Below, in pieces: positions 1 through 8,196 of a stretch of DNA of 64,000 nucleotides. The position numbers and the translations under genes are program-made. The first letter of the stretch is position 1. Each line of letters starts with the position of its first letter. The notes beneath the pieces are model-generated. The model was given only the letters and a program-made list of their open reading frames with translations. It was not told the origin of the DNA and searched no databases. This stretch comes from Corallococcus praedator (GTDB lineage Bacteria; Myxococcota; Myxococcia; Myxococcales; Myxococcaceae). Location: contig NZ_RAWI01000003.1 in assembly GCF_003612125.1 (NCBI RefSeq), positions 1-64,000 on the forward strand, written 5' to 3'.

Positions 1-576
1 GCCCCGCCCCGGCGCTTCGCCGCCCCCCCGGCGCGTTACTGGGGCTGGATGGCCGGAGCGCTCGCGGCCTCCGTGCTGCTGGTGGTGCTGGTGCCCCTCG
101 TGAAGGGCCCCGTCCCGGGCCCGGTGTCCGCCGAGGAAGGCCTCAAGGGTTCGGGGCGCCTCTCCCTGGAGCTGGCCGTGGTGGCCCGGGGTCTGGACGG
201 CGGGCTGCGCCGGTTGGATGCCGGCGCCGACGTCGCGAAGGACGAGGTGCTGCTCGTGCGCTACCACGCCACCGAGTCCGGCACCGCGCTGCTCTACCAG
301 CAGCGGCCGGGCCAGCCTCCGGAGCTGCTGGGGCACTTCCCCCTGCAGGCCGGCACGCACGACCTGGAGGGCCCGGAGGGGCTTGCAGGGGTGAGCCTGG
401 AGGCGGACGAGGGCCCGCTGTCCCTGGTCCTGGTGGCCTTCACCTCCTGGGAGCCCGCCTCGGAGGCGGACGCGCTCGCGGCCCTGGGAACGGACGCGGC
501 GCAGGATTCCCACCCCGGAACGGTCGCGCGGTTCGACGTGCGCGTCCAGGCAGGTCAGACTTCGCGCCAACCGTGA
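1..576 (+). CDS. Membrane-anchored protein, 3' fragment (anti-sigma-like or envelope protein)
   Basis: The reading frame is open from the first base, so the N-terminus lies outside the window. The visible part has a short Pro/Arg-rich stretch, then one strongly hydrophobic helix (about bases 49-105, LAASVLLVVLVPLV core), then a soluble domain of about 150 residues with alternating beta-like segments. This layout (cytoplasmic stub, one helix, periplasmic domain) is common in myxobacterial anti-sigma factors and their partners, but no zinc-finger region is visible and the assignment is inference. The stop overlaps the GTG start of the caspase-like gene by 4 bp (GTGA), so the two are probably translated together. 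The ATG at base 49 lies inside the helix-proximal region and is unlikely to be the true start. Confidence 0.55.
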   Translation, partial: APPRRFAAPPARYWGWMAGALAASVLLVVLVPLVKGPVPGPVSAEEGLKGSGRLSLELAVVARGLDGGLRRLDAGADVAKDEVLLVRYHATESGTALLYQQRPGQPPELLGHFPLQAGTHDLEGPEGLAGVSLEADEGPLSLVLVAFTSWEPASEADALAALGTDAAQDSHPGTVARFDVRVQAGQTSRQP

Positions 577-2219
577 GGCGCCTCCTCCTTCTGCTCTTCG
601 CCACCCTCACCGCCTGCGCGGGTCCCTCCGCCACGGCCGGTGACAAGGGTGGGCTCGTGCCGCTGCGGCTCGACGCGGCGGACCTGTCGCGCGCGTACAC
701 GCCCCGGCGCTTCGCGCTGCTGGTGGGCGTGTCGTCGTTCGACGATGCCCAGTGGCGCGCCCTGCGCTTCTCCGCCAAGGACGCCACCGACCTGGGGCGG
801 GTGCTGAAGGATCCCTCGCGCGGCCACTTCGATCAGGTGCGCGTCCTCACCCGTCCGGAGGAGACGACGAAGGAGGCCATCCTCGCGGCGCTGGGCCAGC
901 TGCGGCGCGAAGCCACCCGCCCGGATGACGTGGTGCTGGTGTACCTGTCCGCGCACGGCACGCTCGCGCGCGACGGCCGGGGCGAGCTCACCCGCTACCT
1001 CGTCACCCGCGACGCGGCCTTCCGCGCCATTCCCCAGACGGCGCTGTCCATGGACGCGCTGAAGGCGGAGTTCGAACGGCTGCCCAGCCGCCGGCGGCTG
1101 CTGGTGCTGGCCACCTGCCACAGTGGCAGCGGCAAGTCGCTGTTGCCCCGCGAGCTGGAGGTGGAGCTGGCCGGCATCAAGGACGGCTTCTACGCACGCC
1201 CCCTGGAGGAGTCCTCGCGCGCCTCCATGGTGTTCGCCGCGAGCGACTGGGGCGAAACGGCGCGCGAGGACGCGGGCCTGCGCAACGACATCTACACGCA
1301 CTTCCTCATCGAGGGCCTGGGCGGCGCCGCGGACCGCAACGCGGATGGCGCCGTCACCGCCACGGAGGCCCACGACTATTCGCGCCGCCGCACCTTCGCC
1401 TTCACCCAGGGCCGGCAGCGGCCGTCGGCGGAGATTCTGGAGGTGGGCGCGGATCCGGTCATCCTCGCGGGCCGCATCGACCGGACGGGCCAGCCGGAGC
1501 TGTTCTCCTACAACCCGCGCCTGGACGGCTTCACGCTCAAGGTGGACGGCGAGGCGCGCCTGGAGCTGCCCGGCGGCGCCGCGGTGGGAGCAGGCCGGCG
1601 CACGGTGGAGCTCACCAAGGGCGACGCGGTCCTCGTGCGGCGCGAGGTGGACGTGGCCCGGGGCGAACGCCTGCCCCTGGAGCGCCTGCTGTCGGAGGCC
1701 CTTCCGCGCCGCGCGCTGTCGCTCGTGGGCGGGATGGTGTCGTTCGTTGACGGCAAGAGCCGCCGCGAATTGCTGCCCGCCGCGCCCCAGGTGGGCGTGG
1801 TGCTGCGGTTGGAGGACGCGCCGCTCCAGGACCTGGGGCTGCTCCTGGACGCGAGCCTGGGCCGGGGCCGGCGCACGCTCCAACTGGCGCCCGGCAGCGA
1901 AATGCCCTTCGGCTACACCACGCTCACCCTGGGCGTGGCGGTGCCGTACCTCTGGCGCTGGGAGCGGCTGACGCTCTTCGCGGGGCCGCGTGTGGCCGCG
2001 CTGTACCTTCGCAGGTCCTTTGAAGTGGAAGCCTTCTCTGGGGGCCAGCGCTACTTCACCGTCAGCCCGGGTGTGGTGGGCGGACTGGCCTGGCGCCTGG
2101 GCGAACGTCTGGAATTGACCGCGCAGGGCCACGGCATGCTGACGTACGTGGTGGTGGACGGACAGGGACAGGCCGTGGGCTTCATCGGCGGACACGCCGG
2201 CGTGGGGTACCGCTTCTGA
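573..2219 (+). CDS. Caspase-like (peptidase C14) lipoprotein with C-terminal beta-rich domain
   Basis: 548 residues, GTG start. An N-terminal lipobox (LFATLTACAG) predicts an exported lipoprotein. A caspase/metacaspase-type fold follows: the first strand FALLVGVSSF near residue 48, catalytic His128 in LVYLSAHG and catalytic Cys182 in VLATCHSG, then an acidic segment DRNADGAVT typical of bacterial C14 proteins. After about residue 300 comes a region with PEGA/carbohydrate-like strands, then alternating hydrophobic strands ending in YRF that may form a small outer-membrane-type barrel. His and Cys are both present, so proteolysis is plausible; the substrate is unknown. It overlaps the upstream gene by 4 bp and the downstream lipoprotein gene by 1-3 bp (TGATG), so this is a tight operon of envelope proteins. 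Confidence 0.85.
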   Translation: MRRLLLLLFATLTACAGPSATAGDKGGLVPLRLDAADLSRAYTPRRFALLVGVSSFDDAQWRALRFSAKDATDLGRVLKDPSRGHFDQVRVLTRPEETTKEAILAALGQLRREATRPDDVVLVYLSAHGTLARDGRGELTRYLVTRDAAFRAIPQTALSMDALKAEFERLPSRRRLLVLATCHSGSGKSLLPRELEVELAGIKDGFYARPLEESSRASMVFAASDWGETAREDAGLRNDIYTHFLIEGLGGAADRNADGAVTATEAHDYSRRRTFAFTQGRQRPSAEILEVGADPVILAGRIDRTGQPELFSYNPRLDGFTLKVDGEARLELPGGAAVGAGRRTVELTKGDAVLVRREVDVARGERLPLERLLSEALPRRALSLVGGMVSFVDGKSRRELLPAAPQVGVVLRLEDAPLQDLGLLLDASLGRGRRTLQLAPGSEMPFGYTTLTLGVAVPYLWRWERLTLFAGPRVAALYLRRSFEVEAFSGGQRYFTVSPGVVGGLAWRLGERLELTAQGHGMLTYVVVDGQGQAVGFIGGHAGVGYRF

Positions 2220-3139
2220 TGCGTCGCGCACTCTTGCTCCTGAAGCTCACCTGTCCCGTGCTCGCGCTGGGCCTGGGCGCCTGCGGCAACCTGGACAACA
2301 CGCCGTTCCGCGTGGGCACCGTGCACGGCCGGCTCACGGAGTTCGACCCGGCCGTCGCGCTGGTGTCCCTGGTGGGCGCGCCCGACCTGCGCGCCACCGT
2401 GGAGCCGGACGGCCACTTCACGCTGGAGGACGCGCCCGCGGGCCCGGGGGAGCTCTTCATCGTGGCCACCGCCGACAAGGCCGCGCGCGTGCCCCTCACC
2501 GTGCAGGGCGGACAGTCCGTGCAGGTGGCGGACGTCGCGCCCCAGCCGGCCCACACCCTCTCCGTGAAGGTGAAGTCGCGGGGCAGCCTGAAGGTGAACG
2601 AGGCCCGGCTGTCCGTCGCGGGCACGCCCTATGAAGCGCTGCCGCTGGACAGCGGCAGCAGGCGGCGCGTGGGGCCGCTGCCGGACGGCTGCTACGACGT
2701 GCGCGTCTCCGCGCCCGACTTCACCACGGCGGTCGGCCAGGGCTGCGTGGGCCCGGGCGAACAGAAGCCCTTGAAGCTGGAGCTGGTTCCCAAGGAGGCC
2801 TGGGGCCAGAAGGGCTGCGCGGAGACCGGCTGTGATGCTGACAGCCATTGCGCGCCCAACGGCCGGTGCGTGGGGTGCCTGGATGACTCGCAGTGCGCCG
2901 CGCCGCTCGCCTGCCGGGGTCAGCGCTGCGAAGGCCCCGGGGCCGCCTGCGCGTCCTGCGAGGGCACCTGGCAGTGCGCTCCGTCCACGCAATGCGAGGA
3001 CGTCCCGGGCGACCTGATGGCCTGCGTGGCGGAGTGTGGCGTTGGCATGCCCCCGTGCGCGGAAGGGCTGACGTGCCAGGACGGCCGCTGCCTGCCGGAT
3101 CCGGCCCGCTTCGCCACCTGCGCGGAGTGGCCGCGGTAG
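2219..3139 (+). CDS. Lipoprotein with carboxypeptidase-regulatory-like domain and Cys-rich tail
   Basis: 306 residues. Lipobox LALGLGACGN near residue 20 predicts a lipoprotein. The middle (about residues 30-190) has strands resembling Cna-B/carboxypeptidase regulatory domains (GRLTEFDPAVALVSL, EPDGHFTLEDAPAG). The last third holds about 18 cysteines in closely spaced C-x(2-8)-C patterns (NGRCVGCLDDSQC, GLTCQDGRC) like the disulfide-rich repeats common in Myxococcota surface proteins. The start ATG overlaps the upstream stop. Role unknown; it is probably a surface-exposed partner of the caspase-like protein because the genes are coupled. Confidence 0.75.
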   Translation: MRRALLLLKLTCPVLALGLGACGNLDNTPFRVGTVHGRLTEFDPAVALVSLVGAPDLRATVEPDGHFTLEDAPAGPGELFIVATADKAARVPLTVQGGQSVQVADVAPQPAHTLSVKVKSRGSLKVNEARLSVAGTPYEALPLDSGSRRRVGPLPDGCYDVRVSAPDFTTAVGQGCVGPGEQKPLKLELVPKEAWGQKGCAETGCDADSHCAPNGRCVGCLDDSQCAAPLACRGQRCEGPGAACASCEGTWQCAPSTQCEDVPGDLMACVAECGVGMPPCAEGLTCQDGRCLPDPARFATCAEWPR

Positions 3140-3213
3140 ACCGTGGGACGTGGCCGTTCCCGGCCGGGGCGGGTCCTTTGGGTGCGTTCTCCCCTTTCTC
3201 CCAAGGTTCCTGC

Positions 3214-4143
3214 ATGCCCTCCTTGCGTCAACTGACCTCTTCCCTCCTGCTGGCCACGGGGCTGCTGTTCACCGCGGCCTGCGGCGACGACACGGCCCGC
3301 GTCACGCTGAAGCTGACCGATGCTCCGGGCGACGGCATCGAAAAGGCGGTCGTCACCATCTCCAAGGTCTACCTGAAGGGCAGCGTGGACGGTGAAGAGG
3401 GCAAGGGCGACGTCGTCCTGCTGAGCGAGCCCGTCACCACCGACCTGCTCACCCTGGCCAATGACACCGCGGACCTGGTGAAGGACGCGGAGGTGCCCAC
3501 GGGAACCTACAAGGAGCTGCGCTTCGTCATCACGGGCGGCTACATCCAGGTGAAGCAGGACGGCCAGAGCCGCATCTTCGCCACCTCCGCCAACTACGAG
3601 GGCCTGCCCGAGGGCGCCCAGGTGGACGGCGACCTGCAGATGCCGAGCGCCAGCAGCTCCGGCCTCAAGGTGAAGTTCGACAAGGACGCGGACGTCACCA
3701 TCACCAGCGATGACGACCAGAAGGTCATCCTGGTGGACTTCGACGTCGCGCAGAGCTTCGGCAAGGAGGCCGGCAACTCCGGCAAGTGGGTCATGCGCCC
3801 CATCATCAAGGGCGCCGACATGCAGTTCTCCGGCAACGTGGAGGTCACCCTCCAGTTGGGTGGCGGCGTGTCGTTCCCCGTGCCGGGAACGACCCAACTG
3901 TCCAGCTTCTCCGCGGTGCTCATCAACGCCGACGGCAGCCGCGAGACGATGCCCTTCACCCTCACCACGGACTCCGTCGCCGTGGCGGACTTCAAGTACC
4001 TGCTGCCCGGCACCTACCAGGTGGACGTGGTGGCGCCCACGGGCGTGAGCTTCACGACGGACATCGCGCGCCCGGCGGCCACCAGCGTCAGCTCGGGCGT
4101 CGAATCCGACGTGCACTTCACGCTCACGTCCCTCGACTTCTAG
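3214..4143 (+). CDS. DUF4382-domain lipoprotein
   Basis: 309 residues from the ATG at 3214. That start gives a clean lipoprotein signal (LLLATGLLFTAACGDD); longer in-frame extensions run back into the upstream gene without a signal. The domain begins TARVTLKLTDAPGDGIEKAV with the VYLKG strand that is characteristic of DUF4382 proteins. The rest is beta-rich with a second repeat-like segment near the C-terminus (VDVVAPTGVSF). DUF4382 proteins are exported and of unknown function. It lies 74 bp after the Cys-rich lipoprotein gene and converges on the YceI gene with an 18-bp gap. Confidence 0.85.
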   Translation: MPSLRQLTSSLLLATGLLFTAACGDDTARVTLKLTDAPGDGIEKAVVTISKVYLKGSVDGEEGKGDVVLLSEPVTTDLLTLANDTADLVKDAEVPTGTYKELRFVITGGYIQVKQDGQSRIFATSANYEGLPEGAQVDGDLQMPSASSSGLKVKFDKDADVTITSDDDQKVILVDFDVAQSFGKEAGNSGKWVMRPIIKGADMQFSGNVEVTLQLGGGVSFPVPGTTQLSSFSAVLINADGSRETMPFTLTTDSVAVADFKYLLPGTYQVDVVAPTGVSFTTDIARPAATSVSSGVESDVHFTLTSLDF

Positions 4144-4161
4144 TCCGCTGTCCGTTCCGGC

Positions 4162-4713
4162 TCAGGCGGCCTTGTCGGTCGCCTGGGCCTTCGCGGCCTG
4201 GACTTCGAGGGCAATCTCAATCTTCTCGCCCACCAGCACGCCGCCCGCCTCCAGCGCCTGGTTCCACGTCAGCCCGAAGTCACTGCGATTGATGGACGTC
4301 TTCGCCTCGAAGGCGGCCTTGGTGTTGCCCCAGGGATCCTTGGCCACCCCGAGCTGCTCGGCCTCCAGGACGACCTCGCGGGTGATGCCACGAATGGTGA
4401 GGTTGCCCGTCACCCGCAGGCCGTCGCCGGACGCCTTCTCCACCTTCGTACTCTGGAAGGTGATGGCCGGGAACTTCGCCACGTCGAAGAAGTCCGGCGA
4501 GCGCAGGTGGTTGTCGCGCTGCTCGACGCCCGAGTGGATGCTCGCCGCCTCGATGCTCACGGACACCGAGGACGCCGTCGGATCCTGCTCATCCAGCGTC
4601 AGCGTGCCGCTGAACTTCTGGAAGCTGCCGCGCACCTTCGCGACCACCATGTGCCGCACGCTGAAGTGGATGCCCGTGTGGGTCGTGTCGATGTTCCAGA
4701 GGGTCTGAGCCAT
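4162..4713 (-). CDS. YceI family lipid-binding protein (cytoplasmic type)
   Basis: 183 residues. YceI proteins form an extended lipocalin-like barrel that binds polyisoprenoid or amphiphilic ligands. Family landmarks are the start WNIDTTHTGIHFSVRHM, the segment LRSPDFFDVAKFPAITFQS, the GNLTIRGITREV strand and a C-terminal VGEKIEIALEV strand. No signal peptide is present, unlike E. coli YceI, so it should stay in the cytoplasm. I place the start at the second of two in-frame ATGs because AAGGAA lies 7 nt upstream of it; the other ATG (4719) is too close to that site. It is divergent from a LysR gene with a candidate operator between them, so LysR control is likely. Confidence 0.9.
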   Translation of the reverse strand: MAQTLWNIDTTHTGIHFSVRHMVVAKVRGSFQKFSGTLTLDEQDPTASSVSVSIEAASIHSGVEQRDNHLRSPDFFDVAKFPAITFQSTKVEKASGDGLRVTGNLTIRGITREVVLEAEQLGVAKDPWGNTKAAFEAKTSINRSDFGLTWNQALEAGGVLVGEKIEIALEVQAAKAQATDKAA

Positions 4714-4806
4714 GGTCATGTTCCTTTTCGTCGGAAGGGGTGTTCAACGAGGAGCAAGGTAGCGGCGCGGGGGCATCCGGATTAGACGGCACGAACAGGA
4801 TGGACT

Positions 4807-4822
4807 GTTCCACCCCTGGGAC
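4807..4822. promoter_or_regulatory. Candidate LysR operator, copy 1 (T-N11-A palindrome)
   Basis: The sequence GTTCCACCCCTGGGAC is an imperfect palindrome (GTTCC-N6-GGGAC) with the T-N11-A spacing of LysR-type boxes. It sits in the divergent YceI/LysR gap, 24 bp before the LysR start. The same 16-mer occurs in reverse orientation before the pirin gene with one difference. Function is inferred from repetition and position. Confidence 0.6.
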
Positions 4823-4846
4823 AGTGCCCGCGTCCCGGAGCGCCCC

Positions 4847-5755
4847 ATGGACCTCAACGAACTCCTCGTCTTCGCCCGGGTGGTGCAGGCCGGCAGCTTC
4901 ACGGCGGCGGCGCGCGCGCTGCGCATGCCCAAGTCCACCGTGAGCCGGAAGGTGTCGGAGCTGGAGGAACGCGTGGGCGCGCAGCTGTTGCAGCGCACCA
5001 CGCGCCAGCTTCACCTGACGGAGGTGGGCCGGGCGTACTACGCGCACTGTGAGCGCATCGTCGCGGAAGCGGAGGCCGCGGAGCTGGCGGTGACGCGCCT
5101 GCAGGCGGGCCCGCACGGGCTCTTGCGCGTGACGACGCCGCTGTCCCTCAACTTCCTCGCGCCGCTGGTGTCGAAGTTCCTGGAGCGCTACCCGGACGTG
5201 CAGATGGAGCTGCTGTGCACGGACCGGGCGGTGGACCTGATGGAGGAAGGCTTCGACCTGGCGGTGCGGGCCGGGCGCCTGCCGGACTCCTCGCTGATGG
5301 CGCGCAGGCTGGGCGACATCGCGCGCGTCGTCGTCGCCTCGCCGGAGTACCTCCAGCAGAAGGGCGAGCCCCGGACGCCCGCGGACCTGGCGAAGCATGA
5401 CTGCCTGCTCTTCGGCACGGAGCTGCAGGGGAACGTCTGGACGCTGCATGCGGGGGGGCGGGCCGTCGAGGTCAAGGTCTCCGGGCGACTGGTCGTGAAC
5501 GAGCCGGACATGCTGCACGCGGTGACGCTGGCGGGCTCCGGGGTCGCGCTGCTGCCCGGCCTGCACTGCGTGGAGGACCTGGACTCCGGGAAACTGCAAC
5601 GCGTGCTGCCGGACTGGAGCTCGGCCGGGGCGCCGGTGCACGCCGTCTACCCGCCCACGCGGCACCACGTGCCCAAGGTGATGGCCTTCGTGGAGGTGCT
5701 GCGCGAGCACTGGCCCACGCTGCGTCAGGAGTCACCGAAGCGCGCGAAACGCTGA
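4847..5755 (+). CDS. LysR family transcriptional regulator
   Basis: 302 residues, the usual LTTR length. The N-terminal winged helix-turn-helix is clear (residues about 1-60: LLVFARVVQAGSFTAAARAL, then PKSTVSRKVSELEERVGAQL). The effector-binding region follows from about residue 90 (GLLRVTTPLSLNFLAPLV). The overall pattern is of the subgroup that often sits beside pirin, YceI or quinone-related genes and responds to small aromatic or redox signals; the ligand is unknown. It is flanked by two copies of a 16-bp palindrome, one upstream of itself and YceI and one before the pirin gene, so it probably controls all three genes including its own. Confidence 0.92.
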   Translation: MDLNELLVFARVVQAGSFTAAARALRMPKSTVSRKVSELEERVGAQLLQRTTRQLHLTEVGRAYYAHCERIVAEAEAAELAVTRLQAGPHGLLRVTTPLSLNFLAPLVSKFLERYPDVQMELLCTDRAVDLMEEGFDLAVRAGRLPDSSLMARRLGDIARVVVASPEYLQQKGEPRTPADLAKHDCLLFGTELQGNVWTLHAGGRAVEVKVSGRLVVNEPDMLHAVTLAGSGVALLPGLHCVEDLDSGKLQRVLPDWSSAGAPVHAVYPPTRHHVPKVMAFVEVLREHWPTLRQESPKRAKR

Positions 5756-5772
5756 GACAGCGTCCGCGTTTC

Positions 5773-5788
5773 GTCCCATGGGTGGAAC
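5773..5788. promoter_or_regulatory. Candidate LysR operator, copy 2
   Basis: GTCCCATGGGTGGAAC; its reverse complement GTTCCACCCATGGGAC matches copy 1 at 15 of 16 positions and keeps the T-N11-A spacing. It lies 75 bp upstream of the pirin ATG. Confidence 0.6.
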
Positions 5789-5863
5789 GATGTGTCCCGG
5801 GGTTCGAGTCTGGCCAGGTGGGGTGCGCAGGCGCATTGTGTTTCTCGAAAGGAAGCACACACC

Positions 5864-6559
5864 ATGATCAACGTTCGACCCTCTGAAGCGCGCGGACATG
5901 CCAACCACGGCTGGCTGGATTCCCACCACACCTTCTCGTTCGCCAGCTACTTCGACCCCGACCACATGGGGTTCCGCGCCCTGCGCGTCATCAACGAGGA
6001 CCGTGTCACGTCCGGCGAGGGCTTCGACACGCATCCGCACCGGGACATGGAGATCATCACCTACCCGCTCAGCGGCGCCATCGCGCACCGGGACAGCACG
6101 GGAGGCAATGGCCTGCTGCGCGCCGGTGAGGTGCAGCGCATGACGGCCGGCACGGGCGTGATGCACAGCGAGATGAACGGCTCCAACGAGGACGTCCACT
6201 TCCTGCAGATCTGGATCATCCCCGACAAGAAGGGCCTGAAGCCTGAATATGAGCAGAAGTTCTTCCCGGAGAACGACAGGCAGGGCCGCTGGCGCGTGGT
6301 GGCGAGCCCCGACGCCCGCGACGGCAGCCTCACCGTGCACCAGGACGTGCTGCTGTCCAGCACGCTGCTGAGCGCGGGGCAGAAGGCGGAGTACACGCTG
6401 CCCAAGGGCCGTCACGCCTGGGTGCAGGTGGCCCGGGGCGCGGGCACGCTCAACGGCGTGGCGCTGAAGGCCGGCGACGGCGTCGCCGTGTCGGATGAGT
6501 CGAGCCTCGTGCTCGTCGCCTCCGAGCCCATGGAGGCCCTGCTGTTCGACCTGGCGTGA
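5864..6559 (+). CDS. Pirin family protein (bicupin)
   Basis: 231 residues from the ATG at 5864, which has AAAGGAAG 8-16 nt upstream; the frame is open further back but has no ribosome site there. The cupin-1 metal-site motif is present (DTHPHRDMEIITYPLSG, HRDS, with MHSEMNGS later), as is the pirin signature at the start (HGWLDSHHTFSFASYFDPDHMGFRALRVINED compressed across residues 15-45). Pirins bind Fe and some act as quercetinases or redox-sensitive co-regulators; the activity here is not determined. It is probably regulated by the adjacent LysR protein, and it ends before a strong bidirectional terminator. Confidence 0.92.
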   Translation: MINVRPSEARGHANHGWLDSHHTFSFASYFDPDHMGFRALRVINEDRVTSGEGFDTHPHRDMEIITYPLSGAIAHRDSTGGNGLLRAGEVQRMTAGTGVMHSEMNGSNEDVHFLQIWIIPDKKGLKPEYEQKFFPENDRQGRWRVVASPDARDGSLTVHQDVLLSSTLLSAGQKAEYTLPKGRHAWVQVARGAGTLNGVALKAGDGVAVSDESSLVLVASEPMEALLFDLA

Positions 6560-6574
6560 GCCCGGGACGAAGAA

Positions 6575-6609
6575 GGCCCCCGGATCCCTGAGGGATCCGG
6601 GGGCCTTTT
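6575..6609. terminator. Bidirectional intrinsic terminator
   Basis: A perfect 14-bp stem (6575-6588 paired with 6592-6605) with a TGA loop is followed by TTTT on the plus strand. It separates the convergent pirin and beta-helix genes. Confidence 0.88.
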
Positions 6610-6613
6610 GTCT

Positions 6614-8188
6614 TTACGGCGTGAAGGACGTGGTGTTGGGCACGGGAGGAATCGCGACGGCCTGCCCGTACACGAGCGTGTTGCCCGTCACGGTGCCGGT
6701 CGCGTTGAGCTTGCTGGCATCCAGCAGCGTTCCGCGAAGCCCTTCCGCGTTGAAGGTGCACCCGGCCGAATCACAGTCATAGGCGACCAGCTTCGCGGCG
6801 TTGCTGGAGTAGACGGCGATGTTCTTCGCCGTCGTGGCGCCGGAGTGCATGAAGAAGTGGCCGTCGCGCGGCTGGTAGCTGGACACGTTCTCCACGCGCG
6901 GGCCCGGCGTGACGGACTGCCACAGGCGGAAGTTGCGCTTGCACTCCGCGGCGACGGTGTTCCGGATGAGCATGTTGCGCACCTTGGTATCGACGCAGCC
7001 ATCCTGCGAGCCCCGGAAGTAGCTGTCCTCCAGGAGGACGTCGCTCGCGGAGCTCTCCCCGTCGATGCCGTCCCCCTGCGTGTAGCCCGTCTGCATGCCG
7101 ATGACGTTCATCACGGTGGCGCGGCGGAGCGTCACGTTGTTCGTGGTGTCGTAGAGCGCGATGCCCACGGGGTAGTCACTCCCCTGCCCGCCAATCTGCT
7201 CCGGCTCCATGTCCACGTAGACATCCTCCACCAGCGAGTGGTTCGTGCCGGAGGCGAGGAAGATGCCGCCGCGCGTGAACTGGAGGATCATCGCGTCGCG
7301 GATGGTCAGGTTCGTGAAGGCCGCGGTGCTGGAGCGCTCCACGTCCACGCAGGTGGCCAGGTTCTCCGCGCGGAACTGGCTGAGCGTCACGTTGGACACG
7401 GGGTACGCGCCCTTGAACGCGAAGCACGTGCCCAGGTGGCGGAACTCCAGGTTGTGGAAGACCAGGTTGCTGGCGCGCACCTGGAAGGCCACCGGCCCCG
7501 ACTTCGCGCGGGTGGAGGCCTCGAAGGTGGACTGGAAGAGGGGCCGCCCCTCCACGCCCTTGACGGTGACGGGAGCGCCCACCGCGCCGCCCTGGGACAC
7601 CGTGGTGCCGGTGCCGTAGGTGCCCCCGTGGATGCACACCGTCCCGCCCGGGCCCACCGCCTGGATGAACGTGTTGAGGTTCGCGAGCGTGCCCGCGCTC
7701 TGCGCCGTCAGGCCGTCCTTCGTCCCCGCGCCGGTGACGGTGATGTGGCGCACCGCCGTCCCCGTGCACTCGTCCGCCGTCGGGGTCGCGGACAGGCCAT
7801 TGGAATACGTGGAGGTCGTCTCCCCGGTGGAGCCCTTGATGCGCACGTGGAACTCGTAGCGGGTGCCATTGGTCAGCCCCGTCACGGCGAGCGTCGTCGC
7901 GGTCCCCGCGCCCCGGTAGGCCCAGCTTCCCCCCGCCACGCGGAAGCGCACCTGGTAGCCCTGCGTGCCCGCGGGACCCACGCTCCAGCGCAGCGTCACC
8001 TGCCCATCGCCCGGCACCGCCTCCAGGAGCGTGGGCGCGGTCAGCGCCGCCTCGTGGGTACCGTACGTCCCGTCCGCTTCGACGGGCCCCTCCCCTTCCG
8101 CCTGGGGACCACAGGAGAGCGAGAGCAGGACCGCTCCCGTGAAACACAGCATGCGACCGCGGGTCTGGAAGCGTTTCAAGGACTTCAT
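6614..8188 (-). CDS. Lipoprotein with fibronectin type III and right-handed parallel beta-helix domains
   Basis: 524 residues, starting at the ATG at 8188, where the signal (MLCFTGAVLLSLSC, lipid Cys26) is intact. An FnIII domain follows (about residues 50-140; APTLLEAVPGDGQVTLRW, GYQVRFRV, GTRYEFHVRI). From about residue 145 the chain shows the short repeated strand/turn pattern of parallel beta-helix proteins, with several ladder segments such as VFHNLEFRHLG, TNLTIRDAMI, NVTLRRATVM and MLIRNTVAAE. This is the architecture of secreted polysaccharide lyases or surface carbohydrate-binding proteins. No catalytic set can be fixed by eye. It converges with pirin and lies 8 bp after the DUF2378 gene on the same strand. 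Confidence 0.8.
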   Translation of the reverse strand: MKSLKRFQTRGRMLCFTGAVLLSLSCGPQAEGEGPVEADGTYGTHEAALTAPTLLEAVPGDGQVTLRWSVGPAGTQGYQVRFRVAGGSWAYRGAGTATTLAVTGLTNGTRYEFHVRIKGSTGETTSTYSNGLSATPTADECTGTAVRHITVTGAGTKDGLTAQSAGTLANLNTFIQAVGPGGTVCIHGGTYGTGTTVSQGGAVGAPVTVKGVEGRPLFQSTFEASTRAKSGPVAFQVRASNLVFHNLEFRHLGTCFAFKGAYPVSNVTLSQFRAENLATCVDVERSSTAAFTNLTIRDAMILQFTRGGIFLASGTNHSLVEDVYVDMEPEQIGGQGSDYPVGIALYDTTNNVTLRRATVMNVIGMQTGYTQGDGIDGESSASDVLLEDSYFRGSQDGCVDTKVRNMLIRNTVAAECKRNFRLWQSVTPGPRVENVSSYQPRDGHFFMHSGATTAKNIAVYSSNAAKLVAYDCDSAGCTFNAEGLRGTLLDASKLNATGTVTGNTLVYGQAVAIPPVPNTTSFTP

Positions 8189-8196
8189 GGAAGTGC

